From positions 232,620 through 296,619 of the forward strand of contig NZ_QVAI01000009.1 of the NCBI RefSeq assembly GCF_003427025.1: DNA of 64,000 nucleotides, written 5' to 3'. The notes under the pieces were generated by a model that worked only from the letters and a program-made list of their open reading frames with translations, searched no databases and was not told where the DNA came from. The position numbers and the translations under genes were made by a program. This document shows, in pieces, positions 15,881 to 26,410 of the stretch. How positions within the stretch are numbered: position 1 is the first letter of the stretch; each line of letters begins with the position of its first letter. The stretch comes from Jiangella endophytica (GTDB lineage Bacteria; Actinomycetota; Actinomycetes; Jiangellales; Jiangellaceae).

Positions 15881-16753
15881 CTATTTCCGGGAACTCGGCT
15901 GTAATTCCTTCAGCAACGAAAGATCTTCGGCATAAGCCGGTGGACCGCCCGGCGTCTCCAGCACGACGGGCAGTCCGGCGACCGATTTGTGGTGCAGCAG
16001 CTCGCCGAACGCGGCGGCGCCGATGTGCCCGTTGCCGATGCGCTGGTGGCGGTCGCGGAACGAGCCGCAGCCGTCCATCGAGTCGTTCGCGTGCACGGCC
16101 GCCAGCCGGTCGGCGCCGGCGACGTCGGCGAACCGGTCCAGCATCGCCGTCATGCCGCCCGGCGCCGCGAGGTCGTGGCCCGCGGCGTAGAGGTGGCAGG
16201 TGTCGAGGCAGACCCGGGCCCGCGGGTGGTGGTCCAGCGCATCGAGGTACGGCCCGAGGTCGTCGACCGTCGCGCACAGCGACTGGCCCTGGCCGGCGGT
16301 GGGCTCGAGCAGCAGCTCCGGCCCGCCGGGCGCGCCGTCCAGCTCGTCCAGCAGCGGCAGCAGCAGCTCGCGGACCTGCCGCAACGCGTCGTCGCGGCTG
16401 CCCGCCGTGACGCACGAGCCGGTGTGCACGACGACGCCCACGGCGCCGACGTCGCGGGCCCGGCGCAGGGAGTGGGCCAGCGACGCGGCCGAACGGCGCG
16501 CGGTCTCCGGGACCGGGCTGCCGAGGTTCACCAGGTAGGCGGCGTGCACGAGGACGGTGATGCCGCGCTCGTCCGCGGCGGTGCGGAAGGCGGCGTCGGT
16601 GTCCGGGTCGCCGGGCGTCATCGCCCAGCCGCGCGGGTTGCCGAGGAACACCTGCACCGACGACGCGCCCATGGCGGCGGCGCGTTCGGGCAGCGTGGCC
16701 AGCTTTCCGGCGACGGGGAGGTGGGTGCCCAGCAGGGCGAGCGCAGCGGTCAC
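15881..16753 (-). CDS. nfo: Endonuclease IV (AP endonuclease family 2)
   Basis: A 290-residue TIM-barrel protein that cuts the backbone 5' to abasic sites in base excision repair. It has the metal-ligand pattern of Nfo: the VLVHAAYLVNLGSP segment, VVVHTGS, LLLEPTAGQG (Glu ligand), VCLDTCHLYAAGHD and VHANDSMDGCGSFRDRHQRIGNGHIG. GTG start at 16753. It lies 28 bp downstream of the PASTA kinase gene on the same strand and may be read through from it. Confidence 0.93.
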   Translation of the reverse strand: MTAALALLGTHLPVAGKLATLPERAAAMGASSVQVFLGNPRGWAMTPGDPDTDAAFRTAADERGITVLVHAAYLVNLGSPVPETARRSAASLAHSLRRARDVGAVGVVVHTGSCVTAGSRDDALRQVRELLLPLLDELDGAPGGPELLLEPTAGQGQSLCATVDDLGPYLDALDHHPRARVCLDTCHLYAAGHDLAAPGGMTAMLDRFADVAGADRLAAVHANDSMDGCGSFRDRHQRIGNGHIGAAAFGELLHHKSVAGLPVVLETPGGPPAYAEDLSLLKELQPSSRK

Positions 16754-16781
16754 GAGCGTCCTCGGGTCGGCCGGAGCCGGG

Positions 16782-18893
<2,112 letters not shown>

Positions 18894-19073
18894 GGGGGGA
18901 GTGTACGTTCACCGGAGGGCCTCGGCCGATCGACACGGTCCGCCGGTACGCCCCGCCCGTTACGTCGTCGCTCGTGGGCGTAGGTCCGAAATGTCGGCCT
19001 TGGGGTCATTGGCGGGGGCCAATACCCGCGCTCGGATGGCGCTTCGGCCACGAGCGGGCTATGGTCGCGGCCC

Positions 19074-19679
19074 GTGACCGCTGTGCCCCGACGCCGCGTG
19101 CCGTCCACGCCTTTCGGCGACGACGGCGGCTCGGCCGACCCCCGCATCGTGGCCGCGCTGGCCGCGTACGAGCGGGGTGAGGGTGGTTCCGCCGACGTGC
19201 TCGCCGCACTGGCCGCCGGCCGGCTGCTGATCCCCGTCGTCGCGGTCCCCGAGTCGGTCGACGCCACCGGCGCGGAGAAGGAGACCGCCATGGCGACGGT
19301 CCTCACCACCGGCCGCGACGGCCGTCGCGGACTGCTCGCGTTCACCTGCGTCGAGTCGATGCAACGCTGGAATCCGGCCGCCCGCCCGTCGCCGGTGCCC
19401 ACCCGCAGCGCCGCCGAGGCCGCCCTCGCCGACGGTGCCGACGCCCTCGTCATCGACCTCGCCGGTCCCATCATGTTCGCCGTCGACGCCGCCGACCTGC
19501 GGTCCCTGGCCTCCGGCTGGCGTCCGCTCGGTCCCTGGCCCGGCGTCGAGGGAGCCGAGCCGGCGGTCAGGGCGGCGGCCCGTTCCGAGGCTGGTGGGGG
19601 AGCGGCTCGCATCCGCAGCACGGGCGGCCGCGTCTGGCGCCGCGTCCGGCGCCGGGTGCGCCGCGCCTTCATCGGCTGA
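19074..19679 (+). CDS. SseB-family N-terminal domain protein
   Basis: A 201-residue soluble protein with the SseB N-terminal domain: LAALAAGRLLIPVVAVPES and a middle ALVIDLAGPIMFAVDAADL. In actinobacteria such a gene commonly sits just ahead of infC; role unknown. The C-terminus is strongly basic ([11 protein letters not shown]), suggesting interaction with nucleic acid or membrane. GTG start. The promoter shares the 180-bp divergent region with the PASTA kinase gene. Confidence 0.8.
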   Translation: MTAVPRRRVPSTPFGDDGGSADPRIVAALAAYERGEGGSADVLAALAAGRLLIPVVAVPESVDATGAEKETAMATVLTTGRDGRRGLLAFTCVESMQRWNPAARPSPVPTRSAAEAALADGADALVIDLAGPIMFAVDAADLRSLASGWRPLGPWPGVEGAEPAVRAAARSEAGGGAARIRSTGGRVWRRVRRRVRRAFIG

Positions 19680-19690
19680 CGCCGCCGGGC

Positions 19691-19750
19691 TCCCATGATC
19701 ATCAATGATCCAACCACCCAGAGTGGGTTGGATCATTGATGATCATGGGA
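19691..19750. terminator. Perfect 25-bp inverted repeat between convergent genes (bidirectional terminator)
   Basis: Arms 19691-19715 and 19726-19750 are perfect complements with a 10-nt loop. The stem is AT-rich (ATGATCATCAATGATC within it), in contrast to the GC-rich flanks. It separates the SseB-like gene (ends 19679) from the convergent DUF1844 gene (ends at 19756), so a bidirectional terminator is the simplest reading; a small mobile palindrome is an alternative. Confidence 0.75.
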
Positions 19751-19755
19751 GCGGG

Positions 19756-20103
19756 CTAGGAGTAGACGGGTCCGGTGTACTTCTCGCCGGGCCCCTCGCC
19801 GACGGCGTCGGGCATGGGCGACGCCTCGCGGAAGGCGAGCTGCAGCGTCTTGAGCCCGTCCTTCAAGGGCCCGGCGTGGTGCGTGCCCAGCGAGGGGGCG
19901 GCGGCGGTGATCAGGCCGGCCAGCGCCTCGATCAGTGACCGCGCCTCGTCGAGGTCGCGGTGGTCGGGCAGGTCTTCGGCCAGGCCGAGATGAACGGCGG
20001 CGGCGCTCATGAGGTGGACGGCGGCCGTGGAGATGACCTCGACGGCGGGGACGTCGGCGATGTCGCGACCGGCTTGGGCGGCGATGTGATCAGGCGTGCT
20101 CAT
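19756..20103 (-). CDS. DUF1844 family protein
   Basis: A 115-residue protein, mostly helical, with VEVISTAAVHLMSAAAVHLGL near the N-terminus and DEARSLIEALAGLITAAAP in the middle, both typical of DUF1844. The family usually lies upstream of infC in actinobacteria. Function unknown. It is divergent from infC; their promoters share the region near 20090-20120. Confidence 0.88.
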   Translation of the reverse strand: MSTPDHIAAQAGRDIADVPAVEVISTAAVHLMSAAAVHLGLAEDLPDHRDLDEARSLIEALAGLITAAAPSLGTHHAGPLKDGLKTLQLAFREASPMPDAVGEGPGEKYTGPVYS

Positions 20104-20367
20104 TCATGGTAGGCTCTCACACCGACCGGACCGTCTGACTCGAACCCTCGGGTGAGGCGGCCAGCAAGCGGAGACCTCTCCCACCCGCAACGATCGCACC
20201 AGATCGTCGGGTTCCCTGGTCAGGGCGTCCACTGGGCGCCCTTGTAGTCGTGGTTCAGGAATGTACCGCGACGCCGATGGGTTGGCCTCTGCGTGCACGT
20301 TCGCGGAGGCCATTCGTGTTTCCGCGGCGTGGTCGAGGTACCACCCCGTCGAATTCAGGAGGAAGGC
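20104..20367 (+). promoter_or_regulatory. Long 5' leader of infC-rpmI-rplT with two hairpins
   Basis: There is no gene in these 264 bp. A -10-like TAGGCT (20110-20115) could start an mRNA with a leader of about 245 nt. Two hairpins are visible: ACGATC/GATCGT (20190-20207) and AGGGCG/CGCCCT (20222-20242). Other bacteria regulate this operon in the leader by L20 binding or attenuation, so a comparable control is possible here, but no known L20-leader structure was recognised. Confidence 0.5.
20357..20362 (+). promoter_or_regulatory. Shine-Dalgarno AGGAGG that fixes an ATC start for infC
   Basis: A perfect AGGAGG ends 5 nt before the ATC at 20368-20370. No ATG or GTG is in the right register near it. 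The nearest in-frame GTG is 75 nt upstream and has no comparable ribosome-binding site. Confidence 0.8.
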
Positions 20368-21048
20368 ATCAGCGCAGAGCCCCGCATCAACGACCGGATC
20401 CGCGTTTCGGAGGTCCGGCTCGTCGGCCCCAACGGTGAGCAGGTGGGCATCGTCCGCATCGAGGACGCGCTCCGGCTTGCGGCGGAGGCCGACCTCGACC
20501 TGGTCGAGGTCGCGCCCGGCGCCCGGCCGCCGGTGGCCAAGCTCATGGACTACGGCAAGTTCAAGTACGAGTCCGCCATGAAGGAGCGCGCGGCTCGCCG
20601 GAACCAGTCGCACGTCCTGATCAAGGAGCAGAAGCTCCGACCCAAGATCGACAAGCACGACTACGAGACCAAGAAGCGCGCTGTCGAGCGCTTCCTGGCC
20701 GAGGGTGACAAGGTCAAGGTCACCATCATGTTCCGCGGCCGTGAGCAGTCGCGACCGGAACTGGGCTTCCGGCTGCTGCAGCGGCTGGCCGAGGACGTCA
20801 CCGAGCTTGGCTTCGTCGAGTCGTCGCCGAAGCAGGACGGCCGCAACATGATCATGGTGTTGGGGCCGCACAAGAAGAAGGCCGACGCCAAGGCCGAGAA
20901 GGAAGCGGCGAAGGTCGAGCGGCAGCACCAGCGGGAAGTCGACGAAGAGGCCGAGCGCGCCGAGCGTGCTGCGGGCCGTGCGGCCGCCGAGGCCGAGAAG
21001 GCCCAGCGGCCGGAGATCGACCGGCCCACCCCTGACAACGAAGACTGA
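20368..21048 (+). CDS. infC: Translation initiation factor IF-3 with ATC start codon
   Basis: IF-3 binds the 30S subunit, prevents early 50S joining and checks the start codon. The protein has the N-domain ([29 protein letters not shown]), the linker ([21 protein letters not shown]) and the C-domain with [18 protein letters not shown] and [14 protein letters not shown] charged C-terminal tail of about 45 residues is common in actinobacteria. Length from the ATC is 226 residues. The rare start permits the autoregulation known for infC in E. coli, where IF-3 discriminates against its own AUU start. Operon with rpmI and rplT. Confidence 0.95.
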   Translation: MSAEPRINDRIRVSEVRLVGPNGEQVGIVRIEDALRLAAEADLDLVEVAPGARPPVAKLMDYGKFKYESAMKERAARRNQSHVLIKEQKLRPKIDKHDYETKKRAVERFLAEGDKVKVTIMFRGREQSRPELGFRLLQRLAEDVTELGFVESSPKQDGRNMIMVLGPHKKKADAKAEKEAAKVERQHQREVDEEAERAERAAGRAAAEAEKAQRPEIDRPTPDNED

Positions 21049-21067
21049 CGAGGAGACAGACGGCGCC

Positions 21068-21262
21068 ATGCCGAAGAACAAGACGCACAGCGGCACGAGC
21101 AAGCGGTTCCGGATCACCGGGAGCGGGAAGGTGCTGCGCCAGAAGGCGAACCGCCGCCACTACCTGGAGCACAAGCCGTCCACCCTGACGCGGAAGCTCG
21201 CCGGCACCACCGAGGTGGCCAAGCCGGACCAGGCTCGCATCAAGAAGCTGCTCGGCAAGTAA
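21068..21262 (+). CDS. rpmI: 50S ribosomal protein L35 (bL35)
   Basis: A 64-residue basic protein, [20 protein letters not shown] at the start, typical length and sequence for bL35 of the large subunit. It begins 20 bp after infC, with GAGGAGA upstream, and is in the conserved infC-rpmI-rplT operon. Confidence 0.97.
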   Translation: MPKNKTHSGTSKRFRITGSGKVLRQKANRRHYLEHKPSTLTRKLAGTTEVAKPDQARIKKLLGK

Positions 21263-21320
21263 GCGGCGACCGTCCAGTTCATCCTTCGGCCCCATCGGCC
21301 GAATTCAGCAAGGAGTACCA

Positions 21321-21701
21321 GTGGCACGCGTGAAGCGGGCGGCCAACGCCCACAAGAAGCGCCGTGAGACCCTCGAGCGGGCCAGCGGCTACCGGGGTCA
21401 GCGCTCCCGGATGTACCGGAAGGCGAAGGAGCAGGTCACTCACTCGCTCGTCTACGCCTACCGCGACCGTAAGCAGCGCAAGGGCGACTTCCGGCAGCTG
21501 TGGATCACGCGCATCAACGCGGCCTCCCGTGCCGAGGGCCTGACGTACAACCGCTTCATCCAGGGCCTGCGGCTGGCCGAGGTCGATGTCGACCGCAAGA
21601 TGCTGGCCGACATCGCGGTGAACGACCCGGGTGCGTTCAAGGCCCTGGTCGAGGTCGCGCGCGCCGCGCTGCCCGCGGACCGCAACGCGCCGGCGGCCTG
21701 A
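21321..21701 (+). CDS. rplT: 50S ribosomal protein L20 (bL20)
   Basis: A 126-residue basic protein that binds 23S rRNA early in assembly and in several bacteria represses its own operon. The start GTG 21321 follows AAGGAG. The N-terminal long helix ([20 protein letters not shown]) and the globular part ([21 protein letters not shown]) are fully conserved. A strong terminator follows at 21723-21752. Confidence 0.97.
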   Translation: MARVKRAANAHKKRRETLERASGYRGQRSRMYRKAKEQVTHSLVYAYRDRKQRKGDFRQLWITRINAASRAEGLTYNRFIQGLRLAEVDVDRKMLADIAVNDPGAFKALVEVARAALPADRNAPAA

Positions 21702-21722
21702 GCGTCGTCCGTTCGTCCGTCG

Positions 21723-21752
21723 AGACCGGGCCTGCGTCGGCAGGCCCGGTCT
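21723..21752 (+). terminator. Rho-independent-type terminator after rplT
   Basis: AGACCGGGCCTG pairs perfectly with CAGGCCCGGTCT around a 6-nt loop, and a short T-containing tail follows. It closes the infC-rpmI-rplT operon. Confidence 0.85.
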
Positions 21753-21760
21753 TCGTCTGT

Positions 21761-21817
21761 CCGGTGATGATGTGCTCTGGCGGTCGCAGGGTGACCGCCA
21801 GGGATCATGATCACCGG
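21761..21817. repeat. Long imperfect hairpin upstream of the SpoU methyltransferase
   Basis: The outer arms CCGGTGAT...ATCACCGG and inner arms TGGCGGTC/GACCGCCA form a nested, nearly continuous stem over 57 bp, ending 17 bp before the methyltransferase ATG. It could be a second terminator or an mRNA structure affecting that gene. Confidence 0.5.
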
Positions 21818-21834
21818 AAGATCCTGGAGACCCG

Positions 21835-22644
21835 ATGCTGACCGAACGGTCCGGGCGGGTGCGTGAGGCGCACAAGCTGCTGCGCCGCCCCGCCCGCGAG
21901 AAGGCGGGGCTCTTCCTCGCCGAGGGGCCGCAGGCGGTGCGCGAGGCGGTCGCGGCCGGGCCGGGCCGGACGGTGGAGCTGTTCGCGACGGCGACGGCGG
22001 CGGCCCGGTGGGCGCCGATCGTCGCGGCCGCCGAGAAGGCCGGCGTCGCGGTGCACGCGGCCGACGACGCCGCGCTGGCCGCCCTGTCGGAGACGGTGAC
22101 GCCGCAGGGGCTGGTCGCGGTGTGCCGGTCGCTGACGATGGACCTCGCGGGCGCGCTGGCCGGGGCGCCGCGGCTGGTCGCCGTCCTCGCCGAGGCCCGC
22201 GACCCCGGCAACGCCGGCACGGTCATCCGGTGCGCCGACGCGGCCGGTGCCGACGCCGTCGTGCTCACGCACGGCTCGGCCGACCCGCAGGGCGGCAAGG
22301 CCGTGCGGGCGTCGGCGGGCAGCGTCTTCCATCTGCCGGTGGTGTCCGGCGTGCCGGCGGCGGACGCGGTGGCGGCGCTGCGCGAGCGCGGGCTGACGGT
22401 GCTGGCGGCCGACGGCGCCGGCTCGCTCGACCTCGACGGCGCCGAGGACGACGGCCTGCTGGCCGGCCCGGTGGCGTGGCTGTTCGGCAATGAGGCGTGG
22501 GGCCTGCCGGACGACGTCGCCGCGCTCGCCGACCACGTCGTCCGGGTCCCGATCTATGGCCGCGCCGAGAGCCTCAACCTCGCCACCGCCGCCGCCGTCT
22601 GCCTGTACGGCTCCGCTCGCGCCCGCCGCCGCGCCGGTCGCTAG
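21835..22644 (+). CDS. TrmH/SpoU-family RNA 2'-O-methyltransferase
   Basis: A 269-residue enzyme with an N-terminal RNA-substrate domain (about 1-105, of the L30e-like SpoU_sub_bind type) and a C-terminal trefoil-knot SPOUT domain. Three motifs are visible: ARDPGNAGTVIR (121-132), LFGNEAWGLP, and SLNLATAAAVCLY, the last two making the knot and the AdoMet pocket. It methylates a ribose in rRNA or tRNA; the position cannot be told from sequence. Its place between rplT and pheS is common in actinobacteria. Confidence 0.9.
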   Translation: MLTERSGRVREAHKLLRRPAREKAGLFLAEGPQAVREAVAAGPGRTVELFATATAAARWAPIVAAAEKAGVAVHAADDAALAALSETVTPQGLVAVCRSLTMDLAGALAGAPRLVAVLAEARDPGNAGTVIRCADAAGADAVVLTHGSADPQGGKAVRASAGSVFHLPVVSGVPAADAVAALRERGLTVLAADGAGSLDLDGAEDDGLLAGPVAWLFGNEAWGLPDDVAALADHVVRVPIYGRAESLNLATAAAVCLYGSARARRRAGR

Positions 22645-22661
22645 GTGTATCATTGGTGTAT
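22644..22661 (+). promoter_or_regulatory. Direct repeat at the start of the toxin-antitoxin operon (possible operator)
   Basis: GGTGTAT-CATT-GGTGTAT: two 7-bp direct repeats with centres 11 bp apart, the second running into the ATG of the antitoxin. A TATCAT at 22648-22653 could be the -10 of a nearly leaderless transcript. The arrangement fits an antitoxin autoregulatory site. Confidence 0.5.
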
Positions 22662-22872
22662 GACGCGCACCAACATCGAACTCGACGACGAACTCGTCGG
22701 CGAGGTGATGCGGCGATACGGAGTCGCGACCAAGCGTGAGGCGGTCGATCTCGCGCTGCGCCGCCTCGTCGGCGTGCCGTTGACGAAGGACTTCCTGCTG
22801 GGGCTGCGCGGCGTCGGTTGGGGCGCCGATCTGGACGAGCTGCGGTCGGCCGATTCCACTGCGACCGGATGA
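22660..22872 (+). CDS. VapB-like antitoxin, type II toxin-antitoxin
   Basis: A 70-residue protein: [20 protein letters not shown] is the ribbon-helix-helix-like DNA-binding N-terminus of the VapB/DUF2191 family, followed by [14 protein letters not shown]. The C-terminal tail ([15 protein letters not shown]) would wrap and inhibit the toxin. Its stop overlaps the toxin start in ATGA. Direct repeats at the start codon are a likely autoregulatory operator. Confidence 0.87.
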   Translation: MTRTNIELDDELVGEVMRRYGVATKREAVDLALRRLVGVPLTKDFLLGLRGVGWGADLDELRSADSTATG

Positions 22873-23267
22873 TCCTCGTCGACACGTCGGCCTGGATCGA
22901 CTACCTCCGGGCAGCTGATACGCCGGCGGCCAGGGAGCTCACGGCCCTGATCCAGCGAGGCGCCGAGGTGTGCACGACCGAGCCGGTGATCATGGAGCTG
23001 CTCGCAGGCGCCGACACGCCCGCGCGCGCGGACGCGCTGGAGAGGCTCACGAACGGACTGCCAGTACTGGGTGTCGACCCGAGGCTGGACTTCAGGCAGG
23101 CATCGGCGATCTACCTGGCGGTGCGCCGTCAGGGCCGGACCGTGCGCAGTCTCGTCGACTGCCTGATTGCGGCCATCGCGCTGCGGCACGACGTCGCGCT
23201 GCTGCACAAGGACGCCGACTACGACGCCATCGCCGCCTGCTTGCCGTTGCGCGCCCACCCGGTGTGA
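22869..23267 (+). CDS. VapC-like PIN-domain ribonuclease toxin
   Basis: A 132-residue PIN-domain protein. The acidic active-site residues are all present: Asp4 in [13 protein letters not shown], Glu near residue 43 in [11 protein letters not shown], Asp in [12 protein letters not shown] and Asp in [10 protein letters not shown]. It should cleave tRNA or rRNA when free of antitoxin. The start ATG 22869 overlaps the antitoxin stop. It converges with the F420 oxidoreductase gene, 4 bp apart. Confidence 0.9.
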   Translation: MILVDTSAWIDYLRAADTPAARELTALIQRGAEVCTTEPVIMELLAGADTPARADALERLTNGLPVLGVDPRLDFRQASAIYLAVRRQGRTVRSLVDCLIAAIALRHDVALLHKDADYDAIAACLPLRAHPV

Positions 23268-23271
23268 CCCG

Positions 23272-24117
23272 TCACCCGAACGCGGCCGTGAACTCCTCCA
23301 TCCGCTCGCCGAAGCCGTCATGGTCGCCGAACCAGACGGCGACGGAGTCGGCACCGGCCGCGGCGAGCCGGTGCACGGACTCCACGGCCGCGGCCAGCTC
23401 GTTCCGCCCGCCGGCCCACTCGATGCGGGTGCTCGCCCGCAGCGGCTGCCCGGCCAGCGGCCCGGCGGCGCGCAGCTCCCGCAGGGTAGCCAGCCGCGAC
23501 GCGAACCCGCCCGCGTCGAGGGCGAACGCGTGCCACTCGTCGGCCACCGCCGCCGCCCGGCGCAGCGCGGCGTCGGTGGTGCCGCCCACCGCGATCGGCA
23601 ACGGGGTCAGCGGCCGCGGCTCGAACACGCCGCGCTCGAACCCGAAGCGAGGGCCGTCGTACGAGGTCGCCCCGGAGAACAGCGCGCGCATCAACCGCAC
23701 GGCGTCCTCGACGTAGCCGCCGCGTCCGGCGTAGTCGGCGCCGACGGCGTCGAACTCGGACCGCACCCACCCGGCCCCGACGGCGAGCGTCAGCCGCCCG
23801 CCGGACAGCCGGTGCACCGTCGCCGCCTGCTTGGCGACGAGGAACGGGTCGCGCAGCGGCAGCACCAGCACCGACATGCCGAGCTGGATCCGCTCGGTCG
23901 CGGCCGCGAGGAACGCCAGCGTGGTCAGCGGCTCGTAGACGCCGCCGAACTCCGCACCGTACGGAGCCGGCGGCAGCAGGTGGTCGGGCAGCAGGACGGC
24001 GCCGTAGCCGAGCCGTTCGGCCTGGGTCGCGAGGTCGGTCAGCCGGCCGGGTTCCATGGCCGGCGACTCGTCGGGCAGGACGACCCGCAGGTCGGTCTCG
24101 GTGAGGTCGGTGAGCAT
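23272..24117 (-). CDS. LLM-class F420-dependent oxidoreductase
   Basis: A 281-residue luciferase-like TIM-barrel enzyme. It has AERLGYGAVLLPDHLLPPAPYG, TTLAFLAAATERIQLGMSVLVLPLRDPFLVAKQAATVHRLSGGRLTLAVGAGW, and a C-terminal VWFGDHDGFGERMEEF, all usual for bacterial F420-dependent members. Substrate unknown. Divergent from the PPOX-type F420 enzyme at 24153, with only 35 bp between starts, which suggests shared regulation. Confidence 0.88.
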   Translation of the reverse strand: MLTDLTETDLRVVLPDESPAMEPGRLTDLATQAERLGYGAVLLPDHLLPPAPYGAEFGGVYEPLTTLAFLAAATERIQLGMSVLVLPLRDPFLVAKQAATVHRLSGGRLTLAVGAGWVRSEFDAVGADYAGRGGYVEDAVRLMRALFSGATSYDGPRFGFERGVFEPRPLTPLPIAVGGTTDAALRRAAAVADEWHAFALDAGGFASRLATLRELRAAGPLAGQPLRASTRIEWAGGRNELAAAVESVHRLAAAGADSVAVWFGDHDGFGERMEEFTAAFG

Positions 24118-24152
24118 GCGTCGAGACTACGCATGCCGCTTAAGGTGGCCTC

Positions 24153-24668
24153 ATGCCGAACATCGCCACGAACACCACCGTCGATCTCGCCGGGCTGCTC
24201 GAGTTCGTCCGGCCGCGCCACCACGGCATCGTCATCACCACCCGTGCCGACGGTGGCCCGCAGGCCTCGCCGGTCACCTGCGGCGTCGACGACTCCGGCC
24301 GCATCGTCGTCTCCACGTACCCGGATCGAGCGAAGGCGAGCAACGTCCGGCACCGCCCGCACGCCAGCATCGTCGTGCTGTCCGACGACTTCGGCGGCGC
24401 GTGGGTGCAGGTCGACGGGCCGGCCGAGATCATCGACCTGCCCGACTCCGTCGAGCCGCTGATCGAGTACTACCGCAACGTCGCCGGCGAGCACGAGGAC
24501 TGGGACGGCTACCGCGAGGCCATGCACCGGCAGGGCAAGTCGCTGCTGCGCATCACGCCGCAGCGGTGGGGCCCCATCGCGACCGGCGGATTCCCGCCAC
24601 ACCTCGTCCCGGACGAGGAGCAGAACGGCCACGGCCACGGCCACGGTCACGACGACCACGAGCATTGA
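24153..24668 (+). CDS. PPOX-class F420-dependent oxidoreductase with His-rich tail
   Basis: A 171-residue split-barrel flavin/deazaflavin protein of the pyridoxamine-phosphate-oxidase superfamily; the core has HHGIVITTRADGGPQASPV and VSTYPDRAKASNVRHRPHASIVVL. It probably reduces a substrate with F420H2. Unusual is the C-terminal tail NGHGHGHGHDDHEH, an alternating Gly-His stretch likely to bind divalent metals. The stop overlaps the MOSC gene by one base. Confidence 0.88.
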   Translation: MPNIATNTTVDLAGLLEFVRPRHHGIVITTRADGGPQASPVTCGVDDSGRIVVSTYPDRAKASNVRHRPHASIVVLSDDFGGAWVQVDGPAEIIDLPDSVEPLIEYYRNVAGEHEDWDGYREAMHRQGKSLLRITPQRWGPIATGGFPPHLVPDEEQNGHGHGHGHDDHEH

Positions 24669-25207
24669 TGGCGGAGGTCACGGCGGTCAGCTCCAGCGCC
24701 ACGCACAGTTTCGGCAAGCCGAACCGGCCGGCGATCACGCTGCTGGCCGGGCTCGGCGTCGAGGGCGACGCGCACTCCGGGGCGACGGTGAAGCACCGCT
24801 CCCGGGTGCGACGCGACCCCAGCCGGCCGAACCTGCGCCAGGTGCATCTCGTCCACGCCGAACTGCACGCCGAGCTGGCCGCCGCCGGGTTCGACGTCGA
24901 CGCCGGCCAGCTCGGCGAGAACGTCACCACCCGCGGCGTCGACCTGCTCGGCCTGCCGACGGGGACCCGGCTGCGGCTGGGCGCCGACGCCGTCGTCGAG
25001 GTCACCGGGCTGCGCAACCCGTGCTACCAGATCGACGACTTCCAGCCCGGCCTGCTGAAGCAGGTCGTCGGGCGCGACACCGGTGGCGAGATCGTCCGCA
25101 AGGCCGGCGTCATGGCGATCGTGCTGGTGGGCGGCGAGGTGCGGCCGGGCGACGCGATCGTCGTCGAGGCGCCGCCGCAACCGCACAGCCCGCTCGTCCC
25201 CGTCTGA
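24668..25207 (+). CDS. MOSC domain-containing protein
   Basis: A 179-residue MOSC (molybdenum cofactor sulfurase C-terminal) domain protein. It has LLAGLGVEGDAHSGATVKHRSR, QVHLVHAELHAEL and the conserved cysteine in VEVTGLRNPCYQI, expected to carry or transfer sulfur in the family. Overlap TGATG with the upstream F420 enzyme indicates coupling. The YiiM/MOSC family acts on molybdoenzyme cofactors or detoxifies N-hydroxylated compounds; here the substrate is unknown. It is 84 bp before pheS. Confidence 0.88.
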   Translation: MAEVTAVSSSATHSFGKPNRPAITLLAGLGVEGDAHSGATVKHRSRVRRDPSRPNLRQVHLVHAELHAELAAAGFDVDAGQLGENVTTRGVDLLGLPTGTRLRLGADAVVEVTGLRNPCYQIDDFQPGLLKQVVGRDTGGEIVRKAGVMAIVLVGGEVRPGDAIVVEAPPQPHSPLVPV

Positions 25208-25282
25208 CCACCGCACGGAACCCGGGCGCACGCACGGTCTCGCGGGTCGTAGACTCGCGGGGTTGCGACCACGCGTGAGTAG

Positions 25283-26409
<1,127 letters not shown>

Positions 26410-26410
<1 letters not shown>

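Noticed and set aside
20130..20160. tRNA-like T-loop (GGTTCGAGTC on the minus strand)
   Set aside because: No matching acceptor or anticodon stem could be built around it; it overlaps the infC leader.
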